From contig CAJLUG010000012.1 of NCBI GenBank assembly GCA_905209745.1, forward strand, positions 1-12,315: a stretch of DNA of 12,315 bases. Reading direction: 5' to 3'. The position numbers and the translations under genes were made by a program. The stretch comes from an uncultured Mycoplasma sp. (GTDB lineage Bacteria; Bacillota_I; Bacilli_A; RF39; UBA660). Every line of letters starts with the position of its first letter. Position 1 is the first letter of the stretch. This document shows positions 1 through 5,872 of the stretch, piece by piece. Under the pieces are notes generated by a model. That model saw nothing but the letters and a program-made list of their open reading frames with translations, ran no database searches and was not told the origin of the DNA.

Positions 1-1
1 T

Positions 2-199
2 AAAGATATTACTATTAAATCTTTAATTGAGGTTCTTATTTCTCGTGGAGAATTTATCAGAGCAATTCATAATCAGAATATTACTACTCCTGATGGTGAG
101 TTCATTGGTGCTAATGTTAAGGAAGCTGTTACATGGTTTAAGAATCCTACTAATAGTGCTCTTGTTAGTGCTTATAAAAATAAACTTAAAAACATTTGA
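2..199 (+). CDS. C-terminal end of an unidentified phage protein (5' truncated)
   Basis: The frame is open from the first full codon at base 2 to a TGA at 197-199, giving the last 65 residues of a protein whose start lies before the window. The tail is soluble and mixed in charge, with a stretch of the type TPDGEFIGANVKEA followed by a Lys-rich end (AYKNKLKNI). I do not recognise the family. Codon use is the same T-ending style as the following genes, and the next gene begins 2 nt after the stop, so it belongs to the same transcription unit. By position it is probably a virion or virion-assembly protein, but this is inferred from context only. Confidence 0.7.
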   Translation, partial: KDITIKSLIEVLISRGEFIRAIHNQNITTPDGEFIGANVKEAVTWFKNPTNSALVSAYKNKLKNI

Positions 200-201
200 T
201 T

Positions 202-900
202 ATGAACATTGGGGAGATGCACGTGACGTTCAGAGAACTGGCACAACAGATGGGTATGCAGACCGTTCGTGCTATTCTCATGGAAGATATAGATATTTGT
301 CTTAATGCTGCTATAATTGAAAAAGCTAGAAATGTAATAGTAGAAAACGTCGGACCTGTTCCTTATAATGATAAGGTTGCTCGACAAAATGCTTCTATTA
401 GTCCTGTTAATGCTCTTAGAACTTTATACACAGCGGGTACTGTTAACGGCGGAGATATTACAGGTGGTGGAACAGAAGTTGACCCTTATAAAATTAACAT
501 TGATAGCGACGGAATAATGCTATATACAGGCTTTCAAGTTAGTTATAATGGCAAGACAATTTATGATTGTAGAATTATTGAAGCTGAAGATTTAGGTCAA
601 ACGCTAAGAGATTTCTGTAATCGTGCTGCGAAAGATGCTCCGATAGTTACTATATTTGGAGATGAATCTGGTATTAATGTTGATATATATACTGGACGTA
701 ATAATACAGTTAAACCTCAATTAGTTAAATATCTTTATATCAAAGAACCTGCTAAAGTTAAATTTGATGAAGATAGAGAAGAAGATTGGGTTAATTGTGA
801 TTTACCTCCTTATTTACATATGGAAATAGTTATGCGTGCAGTACAGATTTATCTTGCTAGTATTGGTGCTACTTCTAATGGAGCTGATAAACAAAGTTAA
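202..900 (+). CDS. Conserved phage structural-type protein, about 232 aa
   Basis: I chose ATG 202, 2 nt after the previous stop. TTG 196 would overlap that stop, and ATG 217 is a possible later start preceded by a GGGGAG stretch. The protein is soluble with no signal peptide or membrane segment. The N-terminal part (about residues 5-60) is predicted helical, with a pattern of LAQQMGMQTVRAI followed by a short acidic stretch and KARNVIVENVGPV. A Gly-rich linker (TVNGGDITGGGTEVD) near residue 90 leads into a mixed alpha/beta part, with an acidic segment near residue 190 (FDEDREEDW). The helical-then-beta architecture and its place before another soluble protein suggest a head-tail connector, tail or ring component. 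I have an impression that similar proteins occur in crAss-like phages but cannot confirm it here. The first 30 codons are richer in G and C than the rest. Confidence 0.85.
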   Translation: MNIGEMHVTFRELAQQMGMQTVRAILMEDIDICLNAAIIEKARNVIVENVGPVPYNDKVARQNASISPVNALRTLYTAGTVNGGDITGGGTEVDPYKINIDSDGIMLYTGFQVSYNGKTIYDCRIIEAEDLGQTLRDFCNRAAKDAPIVTIFGDESGINVDIYTGRNNTVKPQLVKYLYIKEPAKVKFDEDREEDWVNCDLPPYLHMEIVMRAVQIYLASIGATSNGADKQS

Positions 901-919
901 ACTCTAAATTAAATTAAAA

Positions 920-1783
920 ATGAGACAGTTTTTGTTGGCGGGCAAAGTCGCTTATGGAGAAGACTTACCTCTTGCTGCTGGAGCGGTTGCTTTTACTTAT
1001 CTTGTCGATGGCAAGGAAACGATTGACGCTGACGGTACTAAGATTACCGATAAGTTTTACATTAATCTTGGTCGTGAAGCAAATGGTCCAGTAGTTCTTC
1101 CAGCTTATAAGAAACATCTTACTTTTGTTAAAGGTGTTTATCAAGCTGCTACTACTTTCTCTGCTAATCTTACTATCGGAGATGTAAATGCTTATTCTGA
1201 TTATTCTATTATGATTGTGAAAAAAGGATTAAAGTTCAATGAACGTAATCGTTGGACTGCTACCATTCATACTGGTCTTAATCCTACTGCTAATGATGTA
1301 GCAAAAAAATTAGCTAACCAAATTAATAATAATACTGTTGGACATGGTATTAAAGCATCTGTTTCTGATGCTAAAATCACTCTAACTGCTGAGTCTAAAG
1401 GTATTGATTATGAAATTCTTGGAGCTGATGAATTAGTTGGTATTAGTGTTACAGTTACAGCTACTGGTTTTCCTGCATATGGAGATGCAGCTTATATTAC
1501 TGATTTGGCTAATAAAGCTGCTGCTGATGCTGGTATCGAATATACTTATCGAGATACTTATACTGAACTGTATCCTACATATCCGCTTAATCCTTTGAAA
1601 CAACCTGATAGTGCAGATGCTGGATATACTATCTTTACTCTTCGTTTTGCTGTTCCACGTGAAATGAAAACTAGAGATGAAGTTGTTCATCAGATTGTAC
1701 AAATAGCATTTCCTACTGAAGCTGCTGCTATTGCAACTGTTGAAACTATCCTTAAAGCTATTGCTACTGAAGAAAAAGCATAA
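920..1783 (+). CDS. Putative virion protein, 287 aa, Ala/Thr-rich
   Basis: ATG 920 follows a 19-nt A-rich gap, which suits Bacteroidota initiation. The protein is soluble, with no signal peptide or transmembrane segment. It opens with a beta-rich region (LLAGKVAYGEDLPLAAGAVA, then LVDGKETIDADGTKI). A central segment (about residues 110-180) alternates short helices and strands, and the region from about residue 190 is Ala-rich and helical. A Tyr/Pro-rich linker (YTELYPTYPLNPLKQP, about residues 218-233) separates the C-terminal domain, which ends in helices (PTEAAAIATVETILKAI). Domain style and neighbours suggest a capsid-associated or tail-tube type protein. No catalytic motif is visible. 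The first 40 codons use more GCG, GGC, GTC and ACC than the remainder. Function is inferred from context only. Confidence 0.85.
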   Translation: MRQFLLAGKVAYGEDLPLAAGAVAFTYLVDGKETIDADGTKITDKFYINLGREANGPVVLPAYKKHLTFVKGVYQAATTFSANLTIGDVNAYSDYSIMIVKKGLKFNERNRWTATIHTGLNPTANDVAKKLANQINNNTVGHGIKASVSDAKITLTAESKGIDYEILGADELVGISVTVTATGFPAYGDAAYITDLANKAAADAGIEYTYRDTYTELYPTYPLNPLKQPDSADAGYTIFTLRFAVPREMKTRDEVVHQIVQIAFPTEAAAIATVETILKAIATEEKA

Positions 1784-1827
1784 CCTATTACCCGACTCGA
1801 TTAGGTAAATATTAGGTAATATTAATC

Positions 1828-1879
1828 GAATAGGGGCTATTGGTATTAGCATTAGTGTTGATACTGATAGTCCCTATTC
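1828..1879 (+). promoter_or_regulatory. Long RNA stem-loop between genes (19-bp stem, 14-nt loop)
   Basis: Bases 1828-1846 pair without interruption with 1861-1879, leaving a 14-nt loop (1847-1860). Three of the 19 pairs are G-U wobbles (1836/1871, 1841/1866, 1842/1865). They are pairs only in the plus-strand RNA and would be A-C mismatches on the other strand, so the structure fits a transcript of the same direction as the genes. It lies 45 nt after the stop at 1783 and 14 nt before ATG 1894. Only a weak T-rich tail follows, so a classical intrinsic terminator is possible but not typical. A competing pairing exists: 1797-1803 with 1823-1829 plus 1784-1788 with 1830-1834. It overlaps the left arm and would exclude the long hairpin. 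Confidence 0.7.
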
Positions 1880-1893
1880 TTGTATCTATAAAA

Positions 1894-2427
1894 ATGGAAT
1901 TAATTCAAAATGCCTTTGAACAAGGTCTTATTCCCGGTATTGTTATTGTTATTTATCTTATAATTAATAAGATAATTGATAATAACAAAAGAAATCCTTT
2001 AGATGATATCGCCAAACTTCTTAACATAGTTACTAGAGATATTATTGAAAAAGATAGAGAAAAATCTAAAGCTGTTATTTCTATTACTATGGTTAATGCA
2101 GCTTCGGAATGTGCAAAGTTTGTTGCTTCAACTATTATTACTAATAATGTTGATAATAATCGTGACCAAATAAAATATAACGCTAGACATTTAGTTAATA
2201 GTGTTTATTATGATGCTTATTCTAAACTTAATATGTATCGTGGTGATGAAGATTATCTTAGTCATTATATGAAAGAAGAATGGAAAGAAGATATTTATGG
2301 TGATATTATAAATATTGTCTATAATAAAAATCTTGATTCTAATCAACGTATTCTTGCGTTTAATAAACGTATTGATATTAGAGTTAATGATTATACTGCT
2401 TATATTATTAATAAGGCATTTAAATAA
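1894..2427 (+). CDS. Membrane-anchored small phage protein, 177 aa
   Basis: ATG 1894 has an A-rich leader and starts a 177-aa protein. Residues about 10-26 (LIPGIVIVIYLIINKII) form one clear transmembrane helix, followed by a basic NNKR stretch. The remaining roughly 150 residues are hydrophilic and helical, rich in Asn, Asp, Lys and Tyr. One N-terminal anchor plus a long soluble helical domain resembles spanins, some holin-like proteins and other phage membrane anchors. No lipobox or catalytic motif is seen and the assignment stays open. The frame is open upstream to 1834; TTG 1840, GTG 1855 or TTG 1858 would add a second hydrophobic stretch encoded within the hairpin. I prefer ATG because of its leader and the hairpin. 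The next gene starts 9 nt after the stop. Confidence 0.8.
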   Translation: MELIQNAFEQGLIPGIVIVIYLIINKIIDNNKRNPLDDIAKLLNIVTRDIIEKDREKSKAVISITMVNAASECAKFVASTIITNNVDNNRDQIKYNARHLVNSVYYDAYSKLNMYRGDEDYLSHYMKEEWKEDIYGDIINIVYNKNLDSNQRILAFNKRIDIRVNDYTAYIINKAFK

Positions 2428-2436
2428 GATGGTATT

Positions 2437-2676
2437 ATGATAAGAGGTTATATTAATAATCCAAAACAGCTATCTAAAGAGATGCAATTGCGTATCGCAA
2501 GCATGGCTGAAAAACAGGTGAGAATAGCAGAATTAGGCTTCCCATTGAACGAAAAAAATTGGTGCAAACTAACACAAGGGCAAATTTTAATTCAAGCACT
2601 AGAAGCCTTAGAATTGCTTTCTGATGAGCAACAAAAATCAATTATTAATTCATACAATAACTTGATGATAGAATGA
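2437..2676 (+). CDS. Small hypothetical protein, 79 aa, atypical codon use
   Basis: This 79-codon frame starts at ATG 2437 and overlaps the next gene by ATGA (2673-2676), so translation is probably coupled. The product is soluble, helical and roughly neutral, with a basic N-terminal third and a Gln/Leu-rich second half (LTQGQILIQALEALELL, then SDEQQKSI). I do not recognise a family. It may be a small assembly or accessory factor. Codon choice differs from both neighbours: Ala is mostly GCA, Pro is CCA, Leu uses CTA and TTG, and Gln and Thr favour A-ending codons. The surrounding genes use GCT, CCT and CTT. This suggests a separate origin, although the short length limits the statistics. Confidence 0.75.
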   Translation: MIRGYINNPKQLSKEMQLRIASMAEKQVRIAELGFPLNEKNWCKLTQGQILIQALEALELLSDEQQKSIINSYNNLMIE

Positions 2677-3200
2677 GTGAACAAATAGATGATAGTTATG
2701 TTAATGGTGTCTATGTAAAAGCTGATGGAACTGAACAAGTTGAGATTACTCCTCAATATGTTTATATGACTGTTCCTAGCAAATATGTTTGTGTTTATCA
2801 TAAACTATTAGTTCTTATGGCACAATATGGACTTGATATGCTTAATGATTGTTCTGCTACTTGTAAAGGTAATAATAAAAATATTGTTACTTGTTGGAAT
2901 ATGTTTCAATCTGCTATGGCAGCATATCAACTTGGTCAAGATAAACTTGCTGAAACTCTTCTTAAATATATTAAAGGTCAACTTAACATTATTTATGAAG
3001 GCAGTGAACAAGTTCAGTATAGTGGTTCTATTACGCTTCCTGTTGATGAAGAAGGTAAAATTCATGCAATAGTTAGTTGTGGAGATGCTCCTAAATTTTA
3101 TGTTGACCCTGAAACTGGTAAACTTTGGGAGAAGAAAGAAGAAGGCAAAGAATATAATGAAACTTATAGTCTTAGTGATGTTGATTATGATAATGAATAA
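2673..3200 (+). CDS. Hypothetical phage protein, 175 aa, Cys-containing
   Basis: The gene starts inside the stop of the previous one (ATGA overlap) and ends with TAA 3198-3200. The N-terminal part is beta-like (VNGVYVKADGTEQVEI, then PQYVYMTVPSKYVCVYHKLL). A helical centre (about residues 45-105) carries three of its four scattered cysteines near residues 60-75, in the pattern C-x3-C-x8-C. The segment from about residue 110 is beta-like again (SGSITLPVDEEGKIHAIV, then KFYVDPETGKLW), followed by a very acidic tail. The C-terminal part looks like a small beta domain that could be virion-exposed. No signal peptide or membrane segment is present. I do not recognise the family; location just before the fibre genes suggests a structural or fibre-attachment role. 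The frame is the same as that of the following fibre gene, with only this stop and 21 codons between them. Confidence 0.8.
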   Translation: MSEQIDDSYVNGVYVKADGTEQVEITPQYVYMTVPSKYVCVYHKLLVLMAQYGLDMLNDCSATCKGNNKNIVTCWNMFQSAMAAYQLGQDKLAETLLKYIKGQLNIIYEGSEQVQYSGSITLPVDEEGKIHAIVSCGDAPKFYVDPETGKLWEKKEEGKEYNETYSLSDVDYDNE

Positions 3201-3213
3201 TGTGAATGTGTTC

Positions 3214-3233
3214 CATCCTCTACGGGGGGTCTA
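3214..3233 (+). repeat. GC-rich repeat motif, copy 1 (intergenic), potential hairpin
   Basis: The 20 bases 3214-3233 match 9421-9440 at 17 positions, including the shared cores CATCCTC and ACGGGG. This GC-rich stretch is very unlike the AT-rich surroundings. Here it lies in the 63-nt gap before the 868-aa fibre gene. Bases 3215-3220 can pair with 3225-3230 (two or three G-U pairs) around a C(UACG)G loop, which belongs to the very stable UNCG tetraloop class. The stem ends about 34 nt before ATG 3264, so it could be an RNA element in the leader, or a DNA protein-binding or recombination site. Confidence 0.5.
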
Positions 3234-3263
3234 CACTATGAATTTAGTAAACCTAGAGAACGT

Positions 3264-5870
3264 ATGAAAACAATAGAAGAAGAACTTGGTAAAGTTAGCC
3301 TTACTTGTAATGGTCAATGGAATGATAGACCTTATGAAAGACTATGTATAGTTCATGACGGTTTCTATGCTAGCTATATATCTCGTAAAGCTGTTCCTGC
3401 TGGTATTCCTTTATCTAATGAAGAGTATTGGCAGCCTATTGCTAAACTTCGAGAAGATTTAGTTATTGATTATGAAACTTTCAAGAAAGAAATACTAGAA
3501 CTTATTGCTGTTGTTCAAAGAGGTCTTAAAGCTGCTAGAATTGTAGTATCTACAATGGAAGATAGAGATGCTCTTACATGGGAACAAATTGGAGTAGGTT
3601 GTGAAGTTTATGTTATTGAAACTAAAAAGAGTTATATTCTTGATGAAATAACTCCTGTTACTAATGCAAAGAAATGGCATCTTGAAGCTGATTCTGAAAT
3701 TGGTTCTAAATTTGTAGAATCATTTACTGGTATGTTTCCAAGAGCAATTGCAGAACGTGCAGTTGCTGATGAATTTGGTATTAATATTCAAGATAATTAT
3801 CTTCGTCGTAATGTTGTAGTTAATTATATGGCACAAGTGCTTAAACAGTATTTTGAAGATAATGCTGTTCAAATACTTGAAGGTCAGATTACTCCTGAAA
3901 TGCTTAGTGAATCTGTTAAACAAATGTTTATTGCTTCACAGATTACTAATGCAGCTGATGAAGAAGATTTAACTGTTGTTGATAATCTTCTTAAATTTGC
4001 AGATAAAGACTATAATACAAATGATTATAGTGGAAAGGCTCGTAAATATCTTCGTAAGAATATGATTAGTGGTGTTAATACTCTTACTCAAGATATGATT
4101 AACGAGCCTAATACTATTTATATACTTCAATATGATTATTGTTTAGCTGGACAAACTATTGAACTTCCAGATAATAGTATTATTCTTTGGAGAGGTGGTA
4201 GAATGTATGATGGTGCAGTTAAATTAAATCAATGTAGACTTCTTAGTAATTATCGTCAAGAAGATATGTTTGATAAAGAAAGTATATCTCTTGACGGAAA
4301 TTGGGCTGTTGGTCAAATACTTTATCATCCTCTTGATTTAGGTGAAGATAATAAACAAGTTGAAATTGTTGGTTGGGGTGGAGCTTATACTAATGATTTT
4401 TATTGGTTTTGGGATGGTGAAAAATGGGTAAGTATGGGTTTTGATTTATCTGTATATCTTACTCGTGCTGAATTTGAAGCTTTCTTAGAGAAGTTAAGAG
4501 AAGAGATGGAAAAGTTTTATGCTTGGCTTCTTGCAGAACTTAAAAAGATTAATGACCATCTTGAAATTCATGACCAACAAATATCTAAATTACAACAAGA
4601 TATAACTGATATTAACACTAGAATTAATAATCTTATTACTGAATATAATGCTAAATTTGAAGATATTTATAATAAGATTGGAGATTTAAATAGTAGTATA
4701 GAAGGTAGTATTAATAATCTTGAGCAATATATTAATAATAAAATTGAAGAGATTCTTAATAAAATAAACCAAAATGGTAGTAATATCAGTAATGAGTATA
4801 AACAATATTTTGAAAGTAATTATGTATCAATGTTTAAAAATAAGATTAGACCGGGTACTAATATTACTTTTGTTGAAAATGATGATGGTACTATTACTAT
4901 TAATGCTGCCGGTGGAGGTTCTGGTGGTGGTGGACTAACCGAAGAAGAAGTAAGAAATATTGTTAATTCTATGCTTAATAATTATTATACTAAGCAAGAA
5001 ATTAATGATATTATTGCTGGTCTTGAAGGAGGTGGTGGTTCTGGTGGAGATGGCACTCATAATGTCATGTCTGTTACTCAACTTGGTGAAGCTAGAACAG
5101 GTAAATATCTTGTTATGAATAAATTTGCAGATAGTGAAACTAAACCTAGTAGACTTGATGTAGATTTTAATTCTCTCTATACTGATATTAAAAATAAATT
5201 AGTTGGAGAAGGATTTGGACAAGGTGGTGGAAGTGGACAAGGTGGTGGAGTTGCTGCTAGTCAAATTCAAGCTTGGATTGCTGCCGTTGTTCCTATTGGT
5301 TCTATTATGCTTTGGGATACTTCAACTCCTCCTAATGGTTGGGAAGTTTATACCGCTGCACAAGGACGTTTTGTTATGGGTTATATACCTAATGGTATTA
5401 ATATTTATAATAATCCTAAACAAGGAAATCTTGATTGGAAAACTGTTCTTGAAAATATTAAAGATACATATGACCCTGCTGCTCCTGGTCGTAATGTAAG
5501 TGCATATGGATTTTATATCGGTGGCACAGATTTGCCTCTACATCAACATGCTGTTGCTGTTGGTAAAACTAAATCCGGTGATAATAACCATCAAGTTATA
5601 GCACCTAGTAACTGGAGATCTATATCAGGTGATTTAGATAGTGATGTTAAAAAGGGTTATCCTTATGGTACTGATAGAAATAGACTTGATAATCTTGGCA
5701 TTAGTCGTTCTACTAATTGGTATATGACTGGACCTAATATTAGTAATAATGGTGAAATGACTTGGAGTCAAATAAGTGGTAATAGATGGACAGGTGATTA
5801 TCTTGCTATTAATAAACTTATGCCTACTATTGCTTTACATTATATTAAACGTGTTTCTAATCCGTGGTAA
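3264..5870 (+). CDS. Tail fibre with coiled-coil stalk and C-terminal tail-collar domain, 868 aa
   Basis: Probable receptor-binding fibre. Residues 11-60 contain a module with WNDRPYERLCIVHDGFYASY ending in YWQPI, seen in many phage fibres. Residues about 96-142 hold another fibre module (RDALTWEQIGVGCEVYV to KKWHL). Residues 226-312 carry a pattern I recall from Bacteroides phage fibres (ITNAADEEDLTVV, then LTQDMINEPNTIYILQYDY, ELPDNSIILWRGG). It often introduces a beta-helix, but here no beta-helix repeats follow. Residues about 403-503 form a coiled-coil stalk. Gly/Ser-rich linkers sit near 550, 590 and 650-665. Residues about 676-868 are a phage tail-collar type domain (PIGSIMLWDTSTPPNGWEVY, GRFVMGY, final IALHYIKRV). 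ATG 3264 is the only standard in-frame start after the stop at 3200. The next fibre begins 2 nt after the stop. Confidence 0.88.
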   Translation: MKTIEEELGKVSLTCNGQWNDRPYERLCIVHDGFYASYISRKAVPAGIPLSNEEYWQPIAKLREDLVIDYETFKKEILELIAVVQRGLKAARIVVSTMEDRDALTWEQIGVGCEVYVIETKKSYILDEITPVTNAKKWHLEADSEIGSKFVESFTGMFPRAIAERAVADEFGINIQDNYLRRNVVVNYMAQVLKQYFEDNAVQILEGQITPEMLSESVKQMFIASQITNAADEEDLTVVDNLLKFADKDYNTNDYSGKARKYLRKNMISGVNTLTQDMINEPNTIYILQYDYCLAGQTIELPDNSIILWRGGRMYDGAVKLNQCRLLSNYRQEDMFDKESISLDGNWAVGQILYHPLDLGEDNKQVEIVGWGGAYTNDFYWFWDGEKWVSMGFDLSVYLTRAEFEAFLEKLREEMEKFYAWLLAELKKINDHLEIHDQQISKLQQDITDINTRINNLITEYNAKFEDIYNKIGDLNSSIEGSINNLEQYINNKIEEILNKINQNGSNISNEYKQYFESNYVSMFKNKIRPGTNITFVENDDGTITINAAGGGSGGGGLTEEEVRNIVNSMLNNYYTKQEINDIIAGLEGGGGSGGDGTHNVMSVTQLGEARTGKYLVMNKFADSETKPSRLDVDFNSLYTDIKNKLVGEGFGQGGGSGQGGGVAASQIQAWIAAVVPIGSIMLWDTSTPPNGWEVYTAAQGRFVMGYIPNGINIYNNPKQGNLDWKTVLENIKDTYDPAAPGRNVSAYGFYIGGTDLPLHQHAVAVGKTKSGDNNHQVIAPSNWRSISGDLDSDVKKGYPYGTDRNRLDNLGISRSTNWYMTGPNISNNGEMTWSQISGNRWTGDYLAINKLMPTIALHYIKRVSNPW

Positions 5871-5872
5871 TT

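Noticed and set aside
1800..1819. Direct repeat ATTAGGTAA, two copies 11 bp apart
   Set aside because: Short and AT-rich with only two copies; it may be part of the alternative fold next to the long hairpin but is not supported as an operator.
3193..3267. A 24-codon frame tiling the gap between the 175-aa gene and the fibre gene, overlapping both
   Set aside because: It is short, has no visible initiation signal and no recognisable product; the same DNA is better explained by the GC-rich repeat and the in-frame gap. A coupling leader peptide is possible but unsupported.
3264..5870. Diversity-generating retroelement target in the collar tip
   Set aside because: No template repeat or reverse transcriptase is visible in the window and no adenine-biased variable repeat can be identified from one copy.
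5864..5872. GTG start for the 694-aa fibre
   Set aside because: It would overlap the upstream stop; ATG 5873 sits 2 nt after it, as in the other junctions.
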